DNA of 64,000 bases from Snodgrassella sp. CFCC 13594. GTDB lineage: Bacteria; Pseudomonadota; Gammaproteobacteria; Burkholderiales; Neisseriaceae. The first letter of the stretch is position 1, and each line of letters opens with the position of its first letter. The notes under the pieces are model-generated. The model saw nothing but the letters and a program-made list of their open reading frames with translations, had not been told where the DNA came from and made no database searches. The position numbers were made by a program, and so were the translations under genes. Below, piece after piece: positions 20,176 through 30,491 of the stretch. The stretch covers positions 62,001-126,000 of the forward strand of contig NZ_LQXR01000003.1 in NCBI RefSeq assembly GCF_001590725.1, written 5' to 3'.

Positions 20176-20907
20176 TCAGTAGGGCAGGCTGCGCGCACGA
20201 TACATGGCGTCTTTCATTTGCCGTATGGCTTCAGGCAGCCCGATAAATAAAGCTTGGGCAATTAAGGCATGGCCAATGTTTAATTCGTCTATGGCCAATA
20301 TTTTGGCTATTGGTGCCACGTTGTGGATGTTCAAGCCGTGACCCGCATTGGTAACCAGCCCAAGCTCGCTGGCCAAATGTGCGCCTTCATCAATACGGAT
20401 CAATTGTTGTGCCCGAGCCTGTGGAGTCGTGGCATCTGCATAGGCGCCTGTGTGTAGCTCGATTACAGGTGCGCCCACGTCATGGGCTGCCTGAATTTGA
20501 GCTGCATCAGCATCAATGAATAACGATACCCGAATCCCTGCCTCCGTTAATAAGCGCGTGTACTCAGCCACTTTGGCTTGTTGCGCCAAAACATCCAAAC
20601 CACCTTCAGTGGTAATCTCTTGCCGCTTTTCCGGTACGATGCACACATCTGCAGGCTTTACTGTTAATGCATTTTCCAGCATTTCTTCTGTTAATGCCAT
20701 TTCTAGGTTCAGACGCGTGCAAATGTTTTGTTTGACTGCGAAGACATCGGCGTCTTTAATGTGGCGTCGATCCTCACGCAAATGCATGGTAATCAAATCG
20801 GCGCCGTGTGTTTCGGCCAACAAAGCAGCTTCAACTGGGCTGGGATAAAGCGTGCCACGTGCATTGCGCACGGTGGCCACATGATCAATGTTTACACCCA
20901 ATAGCAT
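20176..20907 (-). CDS. pdxJ: Pyridoxine 5'-phosphate synthase
   Basis: Condenses 1-deoxyxylulose 5-phosphate with 3-amino-2-oxopropyl phosphate to make pyridoxine phosphate. The 243 aa match the family. Typical segments are [49 protein letters not shown] and [26 protein letters not shown] is a good ribosome binding site. It heads the pdxJ-acpS-mutT group. Confidence 0.97.
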   Translation of the reverse strand: MLLGVNIDHVATVRNARGTLYPSPVEAALLAETHGADLITMHLREDRRHIKDADVFAVKQNICTRLNLEMALTEEMLENALTVKPADVCIVPEKRQEITTEGGLDVLAQQAKVAEYTRLLTEAGIRVSLFIDADAAQIQAAHDVGAPVIELHTGAYADATTPQARAQQLIRIDEGAHLASELGLVTNAGHGLNIHNVAPIAKILAIDELNIGHALIAQALFIGLPEAIRQMKDAMYRARSLPY

Positions 20908-20984
20908 AAATGATTCCTTTATGATGTGTTTTGCGTACCATACACGCGCGCCGATGATTCTGTAAAGGCAACGCTTAGGGCTCC

Positions 20985-21296
20985 TTATTCAGGTTCGAAT
21001 AAGTCTGGCACAAACAAATCGCTTTGTCGGGTCTGTGCGTCATCGCGTGCATGGCATTCAATGTGAATATCGGTCAGCACGCGACAGCAGCACGGCAATA
21101 CTTCATTGGGACCAACAAAAGCCAGTGGCGGTTCAGCATAATCCACTTGACCAGACAGGAGCTTTAGGCGACAAGAGCCGCAATAGCCGCTACGACATTG
21201 AAATTCTATTTCATGACCAGTGCGTTCCAATGCCTCTAATAAAGACTCGTCGGCTTGTAGTACAAAGCTTTTGTCGTTGGTTTGAATTAAACTCAT
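20985..21296 (-). CDS. yfaE: 2Fe-2S ferredoxin (YfaE-like)
   Basis: A 103-aa plant-type ferredoxin with the cluster motif [16 protein letters not shown] and a fourth cysteine in LPCCCRV. Placed directly after nrdAB, it matches YfaE, which supplies electrons to maintain the diiron-tyrosyl radical of class Ia ribonucleotide reductase. The C-terminal tail is slightly extended and acidic. No strong ribosome binding site is seen. Confidence 0.88.
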   Translation of the reverse strand: MSLIQTNDKSFVLQADESLLEALERTGHEIEFQCRSGYCGSCRLKLLSGQVDYAEPPLAFVGPNEVLPCCCRVLTDIHIECHARDDAQTRQSDLFVPDLFEPE

Positions 21297-21363
21297 GGTG
21301 GTGAATATAAACGCCGCCGGCAGTCATGCCAAGCGGCGTTGTGCGGATTGAGCGGTATTGTTT

Positions 21364-22518
21364 TTATAATTCGAAATCACTTAAATCATCTTCATTTAAT
21401 TCGGCATCAATCTGGCCGATTAAATAAGAACTGATTTCCACTTCTTGCGGGGCCACTTGGACATTATCGGACGAAAGCCAAGCATTGATCCATGGAATTG
21501 GATTTTGTTTGGCATTGGTAAAGCCTGGCTGTAAGCCCACCGCCTGCATGCGCAAATTGGTAATGTATTCCACGTATTGGCCAAGAATTTCTTTGTTTAA
21601 ACCAATCATGGAACCATCCCTAAACAAATATTTGGCCCATTCTTTTTCTTGATTGGCTGCGCGTTTGAATAAATCGAAGCAATCTTGCTCTAATTCCAGT
21701 GCAATTTCGGCCATTTCTGGGTCATCAACACCTGTGCGCATCAGATTCAGCATGTGCTGCGTCCCAGTTAAATGCAAGGCTTCATCGCGGGCAATCAGTT
21801 TGATGATTTTGGCATTGCCTTCCATCAATTCGCGCTCGGCAAAGGCAAATGAACAGGCAAAAGACACATAAAAACGGATGGCCTCCAATACGTTGACGCA
21901 CATCAAGCACAAATACAGTTTCTTTTTTAGTTCGCGTTTGCTGAGGGTGATGTTTTTACCGCCAACGGTGTGCGCTCCTTCTCCAAATAAATTGTAATAT
22001 TGGGTGTATTCAATCAAATCATCATAATAACAGGCGATTTCTTCGGCTCGAGCGATAATATGTTGATTTTGAACGATATCATCAAAAACTGTGGCAGGGT
22101 CATTGACGATATTGCGGATGATATGGGTATAGCTACGTGAGTGGATGGTTTCTGAAAAAGACCAAGTTTCAATCCATGTCTCCAATTCAGGAATTGATAC
22201 CAGTGGCAGCAAGGCCACATTGGGGCTGCGGCCTTGAATGGAGTCCAATAAAGTTTGGTATTTCAAATTGCTGATAAAAATGTGTTTCTCGTGTTCGGGC
22301 AGATTGGCATAATCGATGCGGTCACGCGACACGTCCACTTCTTCTGGACGCCAGAAAAACGATAATTGCTTTTCAATGAGTTTTTCAAAAATCTCAAATT
22401 TCTGTTGGTCGTAGCGTGCCACATTGACTGGCTGGCCTAGGAACATGGGTTCTTTGAGCGCATTGTTGGGCTGTTGGCAGAAGGTGCTGTAACCCATGGT
22501 CAAATGTTCGCAAGACAT
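21364..22518 (-). CDS. nrdB: Ribonucleoside-diphosphate reductase beta subunit
   Basis: Radical-bearing R2 subunit of class Ia ribonucleotide reductase. The start at 22518 ([13 protein letters not shown]) follows CAGGAATTATT, giving 384 aa. Visible are iron ligands (AAxE-type and [15 protein letters not shown]), the radical tyrosine region ([15 protein letters not shown]), and a C-terminal tail of the R1-binding type (DLSDFEL). It lies downstream of nrdA, with an uptake-sequence hairpin between, and upstream of the ferredoxin. Confidence 0.96.
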   Translation of the reverse strand: MSCEHLTMGYSTFCQQPNNALKEPMFLGQPVNVARYDQQKFEIFEKLIEKQLSFFWRPEEVDVSRDRIDYANLPEHEKHIFISNLKYQTLLDSIQGRSPNVALLPLVSIPELETWIETWSFSETIHSRSYTHIIRNIVNDPATVFDDIVQNQHIIARAEEIACYYDDLIEYTQYYNLFGEGAHTVGGKNITLSKRELKKKLYLCLMCVNVLEAIRFYVSFACSFAFAERELMEGNAKIIKLIARDEALHLTGTQHMLNLMRTGVDDPEMAEIALELEQDCFDLFKRAANQEKEWAKYLFRDGSMIGLNKEILGQYVEYITNLRMQAVGLQPGFTNAKQNPIPWINAWLSSDNVQVAPQEVEISSYLIGQIDAELNEDDLSDFEL

Positions 22519-22580
22519 AATAATTCCTGATAAAGTCGAAAATCCACATTCAGACAATGATGTTATTGAATGAGGTCAGT

Positions 22581-22607
22581 AGGCTGCCTGAAACCGTCAG
22601 GCAGCCT
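22581..22607. repeat. Inverted pair of uptake sequences between nrdA and nrdB
   Basis: A perfect 11-bp stem, AGGCTGCCTGA with its complement, around a 5-base loop; 22581-22592 is an exact uptake sequence. There is no T-run in the transcribed direction, so any termination would be partial. Confidence 0.7.
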
Positions 22608-22612
22608 TTGAT

Positions 22613-24894
22613 TTAGATTTTACAAGCACCGCTGGCGCAACCATCATCTTGTAAATCAGATTGAGTGTCATCAGCGCCATCGCGGGTGTTCTGGTAGTAC
22701 AGGGTTTTAACACCGTATTTGTAGGCCGTGAGCAAATCTTTAATGAGCTGCTTCATTGGCACTTTCCCGCCTGAGAAGGTGCTGGGGTCATAATTGGTGT
22801 TCGCTGATATGGACTGATCCACAAATTTTTGCATGATGCCTACTAAGTGCAGATAGCCATCATTATTGGGCATGTCCCACAGCAATTCATATTGGTTTTT
22901 TAAGCGCTCGAACTCTGGAACCACTTGTTTTAAGATGCCGTCCTTCGATGCTTTGACCGACACCAGGCCGCGAGGAGGTTCAATGCCATTGGTGGCATTG
23001 GCAATTTGGCTAGAGGTTTCTGAGGGCATCAGTGCCATTAAGGTGGAATTACGCAAACCGTGTTTGACTATATCGGTGCGTAGACTTTCCCAATCCAAAT
23101 GCAAGGGCTCTTGGCAGATTTTATCCAAGTCTTTTTTGTAAGTATCAATCGGCAATAGCCTTCAGCATAAGTCGTCTCATTGAACTTTGGGCATGCGCCA
23201 TACTCTTTGGCCAGCGCCACGGAGGCCTTAAGAAGATAATATTGGATTGCTTCAAAGGTGCGGTGGGTGAGGCCTAAAGCCGAATCATCGCTGTATTTGA
23301 CATTATTTTTGGCTAAATAATAAGCAAAATTAATTACCCCAATGCCTAAAGTACGGCGATTCATGGTGGCGACACGCGCGGCTTCAATGGGATAGTCCTG
23401 ATAATCCAGCAGGGCATCGAGTGCACGCACAGCTAAGTCTGCCAAACCTTCTAGTTCGTCTAAACTGGCCAGTGCCCCTAAATTGAATGCCGATAAGGTG
23501 CATAGAGCAATTTCGCCATTGGGATCGTTGATGTCATTCAATGGCTTGGTGGGCAAGGCAATTTCTAAGCAAAGATTAGATTGTCGAACGGGTGCTCGCT
23601 TAGGATCAAAAGGACTATGAGTGTTGCAATGATCCACATTTTGAATGTAAATGCGCCCGGTGCCTGCACGTTCTTGCATCAGCAAAGAAAATAAATCGGC
23701 GGCGGGCAGACTGCGCTTACGTATGGATTCGTCTTTTTCGTACAGTTGATACAAACGTTCAAATTCATCTTGATCTGCAAAGAAAGCGTCGTATAAGCCA
23801 GGTACATCAGATGGAGAGAAAAGGGTAATGTTGCCGCCTTTAATTAGGCGGGTGTAGAGCAAGCGATTAATTTGAACACCATAATCCAAATGGCGTACGC
23901 GATTTTCCTCAACGCCACGGTTGTTTTTCAGTACCAATAGGCTTTCTACTTCCAAATGCCACAATGGGTAAAACAAGGTAGCAGCACCGCCACGCACCCC
24001 ACCTTGCGAGCATGATTTCACGGCTGCCTGAAACATTTTATAAAATGGAATACAGCCCGTATGCTGCGCTTCACCCCCCCGAATTTCACTGCCCAGTGCA
24101 CGTATCCGACCTGCATTGATGCCAATACCGGCGCGTTGGGATACATATTTGACGATGGCACTGGTGGTGGCGTTGATGCTGTCTAAGCTATCGGCACATT
24201 CAATCAATACGCAAGACGAAAATTGTCGCGTAGGCGTACGAACGCCGGACATAATCGGTGTGGGTAGTGAAATTTTAAAGGTGCTGATGGCATCGTAAAA
24301 TTTCTTGATATAGTTTAAACGGGTTGATTGTGGATAGCGTGCAAACAAGCACATGGCTACCAAAATATACAAGAACTGTGGGCTTTCGTAGATTTGTTTG
24401 GTGACCCTGTTCTGGACTAAATATTTACCTTCCAGTTGCTTTACTGCTGCATAGGAAAAAGTCATGTCACGGCTGTGATCGATGTAGCCGTTAAGTTCAT
24501 CAAATTCAGCGCGAGAGTAGTCTTCTATTAAATGTGCATCATATTTGCCCAGTTGCGTGAGTGAGGCAACATGATCAAACAAGTGAGGAGGTTCAAATTC
24601 GCCGAAGGCCACTTTGCGTAAATGGAAAATAGCCAGACGCGCGGCTAAATACTGATAGTCTGGCGTCTCAGTGGAAATCAGATCGGCTGCCGCTTTGATG
24701 ATGGTCTCATGAATATCATCGGTACGGATGCCATTGTAAAACTGAATATGCGATTTTAACTCGACTTGCGATACCGAAACATTGTCTAAACCTTCTGCTG
24801 CCCAAGCCACAACTCGGTGAATTTTATCGAGATCGATATTTTCCATACGGCCGTCGCGTTTAGTAACTTTGATATTGGCAGTGGCAGCATTCAT
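22613..24894 (-). CDS. nrdA: Ribonucleoside-diphosphate reductase alpha subunit, split by a one-base deletion
   Basis: Catalytic R1 subunit of class Ia ribonucleotide reductase. The ATP-cone starts at MNAATANIKVTKRDGRMENI (24894). Active-site residues appear in QFSSCVLIECADSL, QSNLCLEIALPT and ALCTLSAFNLG; the radical-transfer tyrosines in LYYQNTRDGA; and the redox tail ends CASGACKI. The frame breaks in the glycine codon at about 23158-23160 (minus GAAGG then CTATTGCCG). The first reading stops near 23068, while the correct continuation starts near 23155 as LPIDTYKKDLDKIC. Adding one base restores AEGLLPID and a 760-aa protein, against 761 in E. coli. As written, the product lacks its thioredoxin-linked tail and would be dead. 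Two NrdR boxes lie upstream. Confidence 0.93.
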
Positions 24895-24938
24895 GGAATT
24901 CTTCGCTCCGAGATAGAGTTGGTAAAATAACGGTATAA

Positions 24939-24954
24939 CCACAAAATATAGGGG
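24939..24954 (-). promoter_or_regulatory. NrdR box 1 upstream of nrdA
   Basis: The 16-mer CCACAAAATATAGGGG agrees with the NrdR box pattern acaCwAtATaTwGtgt at about 12 of 16 positions. It pairs with a second box exactly 32 bases away. Confidence 0.7.
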
Positions 24955-24970
24955 TATACGGCTCTTAGTA

Positions 24971-24986
24971 ACACAATATAATGGAT
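24971..24986 (-). promoter_or_regulatory. NrdR box 2 upstream of nrdA
   Basis: ACACAATATAATGGAT matches the NrdR pattern at about 13 of 16 positions. It is separated from box 1 by 16 bases, the usual spacing. NrdR represses nrd genes when dATP is ample. Confidence 0.72.
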
Positions 24987-25031
24987 TTTTGCTCTGGACG
25001 AAAGACTTGTCAAAATGAGAAAAATGCGTAT

Positions 25032-25052
25032 CAACTTGACCGGGTCAAGTTG
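25032..25052. repeat. Long palindrome between nrdA and the MFS gene
   Basis: CAACTTGACC and GGTCAAGTTG flank a single G. It could be a hairpin ending the MFS transcript, although no T-run follows, or a protein-binding site upstream of nrdA. Confidence 0.6.
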
Positions 25053-25153
25053 GCGTTTGATTAATAGAGGTTTTGTGAATTAGGGCCGTGTCCAGCTATT
25101 TTCATCTACCTAGTTTAGGACACCTAATGCCATGGCATGTGACCCTATTGGGC

Positions 25154-26521
25154 TTAATGAGGATGGGTATTTGAGAATTGTGCCAATGCCAGTTCCAGCG
25201 CTTCACGATTGGTGATTTTGCGGTCTATTTTGACATAAGCGCTCTGTTCTTGTGGTTCGATGACGACATCTTCCACGCCTGGACATTGTTGTAAAAAGGT
25301 GCGTAAGGCATCTGCATCTTTAGTGGGTTCGTGTAGCACTAAGCGTAAACTGGCTAAATAAGGTGGTTCATTTAAGGTAAAGCTGAACAAAAGCCAAGCC
25401 GCACTTACCAATAACCCCACCCAAAAGACGTGGGCCATTCCAAAATGACCCGCTAACCAGCCACCCATACTGCCACCTGTGGCTACGCCCAAGAATTGGC
25501 TGGTGGAATACATACCCATAGCAGTGCCTTTGTAACCAGCAGGTGCCTCTTTACTCACAAGAGAAGGTAGTAAGGCTTCCAATAAGTTAAAGGCGATAAA
25601 AAAGAGTTGGGTTCCAAATACGACAATCCAGAAATGATGGCCAGATTGCCACAGTGTCCATTCTGCGACCATTAAAATAGCCACGCAAATGATGAATACG
25701 GTGCGCATCCGTCGTTTCACTTCAGCCAAAATGATGCCAGGCAAAACGCAAACAAAGGCTATCAGCATGGTACCTAAATAAATTTGCCAATGATCGGCGG
25801 CAGGTAGTCCCGCTTGTTCCAATTGAGACGGCAGTGCAATAAAGGTGGCCATCAACAGTAAATGCATACAAAAAATACTGATATTGAGTTTAACCAGTTG
25901 GCCATTGGCCAAAACGGTTTTAAACCCACCACGCACGATAGCGGACTCACGATTTAGGGTATGCTGGGGGGCGCCTGGAATCATGAAAATGGTCAATAAA
26001 ATACCTATACTGGCCAATGCGGCGATAAACCAAAATAAACCTTGCAGCCCCACGATGTGGGTGAGTATGGGGCCTAGCACCATCGCGATGGCAAACGTAA
26101 TGCCAAAAGAAATGCCGATGAAGGCCATGGCTTTAGTGCGGTTTTGTTCTCGAGTCAGATCGGATAACAATGCCATTACTGCAGCAGCAATAGCACCCGC
26201 TCCTTGTAGTGCCCGTCCCAGAATGACGCCCCAAATAGAGCCAGACATTGCCGCCAAAACACTGCCAGCCACGAAAATCAGGAGGCCGAAAACAATTAAG
26301 GGTTTGCGGCCAAATTTATCAGACCACAAACCAAACGGGATTTGAAAAACAGCTTGCATCAAACCGTAAATACCAATGGCTACGCCAATCAATATTTCAC
26401 TGGCCCCATGCAAAGCCATGCCATAAGTGGTTAATACCGGCAACACCATAAACATGCCCAGCATACGCAAGGAAAAAACAGCTCCCAAACCCCACGTTGC
26501 ACGAAGTTCTGTCGCTGTCAT
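25154..26521 (-). CDS. MFS transporter with C-terminal ferredoxin-like domain (YajR-like)
   Basis: Inner-membrane major-facilitator protein. The start MTATELRATWGLGAVFSLRM at 26521 gives 455 aa, against 454 for E. coli YajR; an ATG at 26551 is also open. About twelve membrane helices are followed, from roughly residue 385, by a soluble tail (DADALRTFLQQCPGVEDVVI, then QSAYVKIDRKITNREALELA). The tail has the betaalphabeta look of the YAM/HMA-like domain of YajR. The loop motif GLWSDKFGRKPLI between helices 2 and 3 is the MFS signature. The substrate is unknown. It lies downstream of cyoE on the same strand. Confidence 0.85.
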   Translation of the reverse strand: MTATELRATWGLGAVFSLRMLGMFMVLPVLTTYGMALHGASEILIGVAIGIYGLMQAVFQIPFGLWSDKFGRKPLIVFGLLIFVAGSVLAAMSGSIWGVILGRALQGAGAIAAAVMALLSDLTREQNRTKAMAFIGISFGITFAIAMVLGPILTHIVGLQGLFWFIAALASIGILLTIFMIPGAPQHTLNRESAIVRGGFKTVLANGQLVKLNISIFCMHLLLMATFIALPSQLEQAGLPAADHWQIYLGTMLIAFVCVLPGIILAEVKRRMRTVFIICVAILMVAEWTLWQSGHHFWIVVFGTQLFFIAFNLLEALLPSLVSKEAPAGYKGTAMGMYSTSQFLGVATGGSMGGWLAGHFGMAHVFWVGLLVSAAWLLFSFTLNEPPYLASLRLVLHEPTKDADALRTFLQQCPGVEDVVIEPQEQSAYVKIDRKITNREALELALAQFSNTHPH

Positions 26522-26570
26522 GTGTCCATCTTGGTTGAATCGTTTTTGCATATTGGCTGCATAAATTAGT

Positions 26571-27530
26571 TTATAAAAAACCTGCCCATTGTAAAATCAG
26601 GCAGGTTGATTGGCAGAATAGGTTGCGTGTTTTATTCAGGTCAATTACTGAGCTGACCAAGGTTTGTGCTGAAGGCGCCATAAAATCAATTGACATCATG
26701 ACGCTTAGAGCAAAAATAGCCACTATTGAAAAGACAAACAATTTACGTGCCCAGATGCGGTCATTGTTTTCTGATTTGTACCCTGATAAAGCCATGCACA
26801 ACCACCACACACTCACAGCAGCAGCCACAACCAAATATTTATAACCGGCGTACCCACCGATAGACAGCATCAGGGTCGCAAACATAAAAGCAATGATGTA
26901 CATGGTAATGTGGTGTTTGGCTACGGCAATACCTTTTACCACAGGTAGCACGGGGATATTGGCTGCCTGATAATCTTTGAAGCGGAAAATAGCAATGGCA
27001 TAAGAATGTGGCATTTGCCACAGACTAAAAATGGCCAATAGAATCAATGCACCCGCATCAAATTCATGACTCACGGCGCAATACCCGATCACTGGTGGTG
27101 CTGCTCCAGAAAGGCTGCCGATTAAGGTCCCATAAACAGAGTGGCGTTTCATGTATAGACTATAGATGCCCACATACACGACAAAGCCCATGATAGACAA
27201 CCACATAGCCAGAGGATTGGCACCAAAATACAACACCACAAAACCCAATACCCCTAATACTGTGGCCAAAACGGCAGTAATATTTGGTGAAACCAAACCT
27301 TTTACCAATACACGATTTTTGGTGCGTTCCATTTTGGGGTCAATATCACGGTCGATCAGGTTGTTAAATGCACACCCTGAAGCCACTACCAATGACACAC
27401 CCAGCAGCGTGAATACAAACAAGGCATAATCTATACTGCCTTTAGAGGCGAGTAGAAAACCACCGACAACCGAAATCAGGTTGCCCATGATGATGCCTGG
27501 TTTGGTCACTTGCAGGTAAGACTTAATCAT
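26571..27530 (-). CDS. cyoE: Protoheme IX farnesyltransferase, 3' end probably frameshifted
   Basis: Membrane enzyme that farnesylates heme B to heme O for the bo3 oxidase. The start [20 protein letters not shown] at 27530 follows GGAATCACC. Typical motifs are [18 protein letters not shown] and [20 protein letters not shown]. The expected 296-residue protein would end near 26640 (codon 295 is GTA at 26648). Instead the frame runs on for about 23 codons, through a terminator hairpin and into its T-run, ending at 26571. One extra A (GTA AAT TGA) would restore a 296-aa end, the E. coli length. It is the last gene of cyoABCDE. Confidence 0.92.
   Translation of the reverse strand: MIKSYLQVTKPGIIMGNLISVVGGFLLASKGSIDYALFVFTLLGVSLVVASGCAFNNLIDRDIDPKMERTKNRVLVKGLVSPNITAVLATVLGVLGFVVLYFGANPLAMWLSIMGFVVYVGIYSLYMKRHSVYGTLIGSLSGAAPPVIGYCAVSHEFDAGALILLAIFSLWQMPHSYAIAIFRFKDYQAANIPVLPVVKGIAVAKHHITMYIIAFMFATLMLSIGGYAGYKYLVVAAAVSVWWLCMALSGYKSENNDRIWARKLFVFSIVAIFALSVMMSIDFMAPSAQTLVSSVIDLNKTRNLFCQSTCLILQWAGFL
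26579..26607 (-). terminator. Rho-independent terminator of the cyo operon
   Basis: AACCTGCC and GGCAGGTT form an 8-bp stem followed by TTTTTT in the minus direction. It lies inside the present reading frame of cyoE, which argues that the frame there is not real. Confidence 0.85.
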
Positions 27531-27541
27531 GGTGATTCCTG

Positions 27542-27874
27542 TTAACCTGCCACCATGTTGGCGTTCAGGCTCCACATAATCCAAATGGAGAGTCCAACCA
27601 GCAACACAATCACAATGACGGTAAAAATAAATGAAATCAGATTCCAGCGCTCATCTGGTGCGGTGCCCATGTGTAAGAAGCATACCAGTTGTACCACCAA
27701 TTGAACTACCGCACTCGCCACAATAACGACCATTAAGGTGGTTTTGGAAGCCATGTCATTCATGACCATTAGGAAAGGAATCAACGTCAGTATCACCGAC
27801 AGGACAAAACCCAATACATAGGTTTTGACACTGCCGTGTTGTTCAACATGGTCATGATGGTTGGTTTGATTCAT
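27542..27874 (-). CDS. cyoD: Cytochrome bo3 ubiquinol oxidase subunit IV
   Basis: Small 110-aa subunit with three membrane helices ([59 protein letters not shown]). It carries the CFLHM motif of the family and aids assembly around CuB. The ATG at 27874 overlaps the cyoC stop by four bases (ATGA). Length and position match E. coli CyoD (109 aa). Confidence 0.95.
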   Translation of the reverse strand: MNQTNHHDHVEQHGSVKTYVLGFVLSVILTLIPFLMVMNDMASKTTLMVVIVASAVVQLVVQLVCFLHMGTAPDERWNLISFIFTVIVIVLLVGLSIWIMWSLNANMVAG

Positions 27875-28485
27875 AACAGGACTCCCATCAAATAGACAAC
27901 AGAAAATACGCAAATCCACACGATGTCCAAAAAGTGCCAAAATAGACTGAGACACATCAAGCGAGTGCGGTTAACATGAGTTAGGCCACGTCCGGCTACC
28001 TGAATCATCATAATAGCCATCCATATCAAGCCTGAGGTGACGTGCAACCCGTGGGTGCCGACTAAGGCGAAGAATCCAGACAAGAAACCACTTCGATCTG
28101 GGCCCATGCCATGGGCAATAAGGTGATGGAATTCATAGATTTCCATCGCAATAAAGCCTGCACCGAATAAAAAGGTAATGGACAGCCACAATAAAACTTG
28201 AGTTTGTTTGCTTTTGTTCATGGCTAAAATGGCAAAACCATAGGTGATGGAACTGAACAGCAACAAAAAAGTTTCAGTGAGCACAAAAGGCAATTCGAAA
28301 ATGTCTTTACCTGACGGGCCACCAGCAGTGCCGGGTAAGAGCACTACATAGGTCGCAAATAGACAAGAGAACAAAATCAAGTCACTCATCAGGTAAATCC
28401 AAAAGCCAAAAACTTTCAAAGGCCCGTTGTCATGGTGTCCGTGATGGACGGGGACACCAGTATGAATCACAGTATCAGTTGACAT
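27871..28485 (-). CDS. cyoC: Cytochrome bo3 ubiquinol oxidase subunit III
   Basis: A 204-aa membrane subunit with five helices, like E. coli CyoC (204 aa). The helix-1 region is [20 protein letters not shown], and [19 protein letters not shown] holds the conserved His. AGGATTGAAAA precedes the ATG. Its start overlaps the 3' end of cyoB by 11 bases, and its stop overlaps cyoD by four. Confidence 0.96.
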   Translation of the reverse strand: MSTDTVIHTGVPVHHGHHDNGPLKVFGFWIYLMSDLILFSCLFATYVVLLPGTAGGPSGKDIFELPFVLTETFLLLFSSITYGFAILAMNKSKQTQVLLWLSITFLFGAGFIAMEIYEFHHLIAHGMGPDRSGFLSGFFALVGTHGLHVTSGLIWMAIMMIQVAGRGLTHVNRTRLMCLSLFWHFLDIVWICVFSVVYLMGVLL

Positions 28486-30472
28486 TTTTCAATCCTGCTT
28501 TGGTTAATTCATCAAAACGCTGATTTTCGATGGTTTCGATTTCGGCAACCGGTACGTAGAAATCCACATCTTGGTCAAAGCTCTTGGCAATCCAAGTCAC
28601 CAGCATGCCTAAAAAACCGACAATGGCCAACCACCAAATATGCCAAATCATGGCAAAACCAAATACCAAGCTGAATCCAGCAATAATGATGCCTGCTGCG
28701 GTATTCTTGGGCATGTGAATTTCTTCATAGTGCGCCGGTTTTTTATACGCAATGCCTTTTTCCTTTTCATCCCAAAATGCGTCGCGATCCTCAACCTGGG
28801 GTTCAACCGCAAAGTTATAAAACGGAGGGGGAGAGGAGGTCGCCCATTCCAATGTACGACCACCCCACGGATCACCTGTGATATCACGGTTTTGATTGCG
28901 GTCACGAATGGATACGTACAATTGAATAAATTGACAGGCAATACCACAAGCAATGATGGCGGCACCTAGCGCAGCCACTGTCAACAGTGGGTGAAATTGC
29001 GGATCTATGTGTTGGCTGATGCGGCGCGTCATACCCATGAAGCCGAGTGCATACAGCGGTAGGAACGCGGCAAAAAAGCCAATTTGCCAGCACCAGAAAG
29101 CGCGTTTGCCCCATTTTTCACACAAAGTAAAGCCGAATGCTTTCGGGAACCAGTAGTTCATGCCTGCAAATAGACCAAATACCACACCGCCGATAATGGT
29201 GTTATGGAAGTGAGCAATCAAAAACACACTACCATGCAAAACAAAGTCTGCACCTGGTACGGCGAGCAATACGCCTGTCATACCGCCAATTGCAAAGGTA
29301 ACGATAAAGCCTATCGTCCACAGCATGGGTACACGGAACGTAATACGGCCTTCATACATCGTAAACAACCAATTGAAGATTTTCACCCCGGTAGGGATGG
29401 AAATAATCATGGTGGCGATACCAAAGAACGCGTTGACGTTGGCACCAGAACCCATGGTGAAAAAGTGATGCAGCCATACAATAAAAGACAAAATGGTGAT
29501 GCACACAGTAGCCCAAACCATGGAGGTATAGCCAAACATTTTCTTACGCGAAAAAGTGGCCGTAACTTCTGAGAACACGCCAAAAACAGGCAGAACTAGG
29601 ATATAGACTTCAGGATGACCCCACGCCCAAATTAAATTGATGTACATCATCATGTTGCCACCCAGTTCATTGGTGAAGAAGTGGGTGCCGAGATATCGGT
29701 CTAAAGTTAATAAAGCAACGGTTACCGTTAAAATTGGGAAAGAAGTCAAAATCAGTATGTTGCTGCAGAAAGATGCCCAGCAGAAAATCGGCATTTTCAT
29801 TAGGCTCATGCCCGGAGCGCGCATTTTCAAGATGGTAGCGATGAAATTGATGGCGCTAAGCGTTGTTCCGATACCTGATATCTGTAATGTCCAAATCCAG
29901 TAATCCACGCCCACACCTGGACTGAATTCCAAGCCAGACAAAGGTGGATAAGCCAGCCAGCCCGTTTGTGCAAATTCGCCAACCCCTAAGGATAGGTTGA
30001 TCAATACCACACTCACGGCAGTGAACCAGAAGCCAAGATTGTTTAAAAACGGATAAGCCACATCTCGGGCACCCAGTTGCAAAGGGATCACAAAATTCAT
30101 CAAGCCAATTACAAAAGGCATGGCCACAAAGAAAATCATGATTACACCATGGGCAGTGAATACTTGGTCATAGTGATGGGGCGGCAAAAAGCCTTCTTGA
30201 CCTGCTGAAGCCAAAACTTGTTGGCTACGCATCATGACCGCATCGGCAAAGCCGCGAACCAGCATAATGATGGCCAAGAAAATATACATGATGCCGATGC
30301 GTTTGTGGTCAACAGTGGTCACCCAATTGCGCCACAGCGGCCCCCATAGCTTGAAGTAGGTCAAGCCGGCCAAAACTGCCAAACCGCCCAGAATAATGGC
30401 ACTAATGGTCACCATAATGATGGGTTCGTGGTACGGAATGGCATCTAAAGATAATTTACCTAATATTGACAT
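28475..30472 (-). CDS. cyoB: Cytochrome bo3 ubiquinol oxidase subunit I
   Basis: Heme-copper catalytic subunit that reduces O2 with ubiquinol and pumps protons. The start [17 protein letters not shown] at 30472, after AAGGATAGAGACA, gives 665 aa (E. coli 663). The CuB His-Tyr cross-link motif is [17 protein letters not shown]; further histidines appear in WLHHFF and [20 protein letters not shown] marks the first helix region. It belongs to the cyoABCDE operon. Confidence 0.98.
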   Translation of the reverse strand: MSILGKLSLDAIPYHEPIIMVTISAIILGGLAVLAGLTYFKLWGPLWRNWVTTVDHKRIGIMYIFLAIIMLVRGFADAVMMRSQQVLASAGQEGFLPPHHYDQVFTAHGVIMIFFVAMPFVIGLMNFVIPLQLGARDVAYPFLNNLGFWFTAVSVVLINLSLGVGEFAQTGWLAYPPLSGLEFSPGVGVDYWIWTLQISGIGTTLSAINFIATILKMRAPGMSLMKMPIFCWASFCSNILILTSFPILTVTVALLTLDRYLGTHFFTNELGGNMMMYINLIWAWGHPEVYILVLPVFGVFSEVTATFSRKKMFGYTSMVWATVCITILSFIVWLHHFFTMGSGANVNAFFGIATMIISIPTGVKIFNWLFTMYEGRITFRVPMLWTIGFIVTFAIGGMTGVLLAVPGADFVLHGSVFLIAHFHNTIIGGVVFGLFAGMNYWFPKAFGFTLCEKWGKRAFWCWQIGFFAAFLPLYALGFMGMTRRISQHIDPQFHPLLTVAALGAAIIACGIACQFIQLYVSIRDRNQNRDITGDPWGGRTLEWATSSPPPFYNFAVEPQVEDRDAFWDEKEKGIAYKKPAHYEEIHMPKNTAAGIIIAGFSLVFGFAMIWHIWWLAIVGFLGMLVTWIAKSFDQDVDFYVPVAEIETIENQRFDELTKAGLKNVN

Positions 30473-30491
30473 TGTCTCTATCCTTACATGC

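Noticed and set aside
28640..28969. Open frames on both strands inside cyoB's 3' third
   Set aside because: They are shadows of the well-supported cyoB reading frame.
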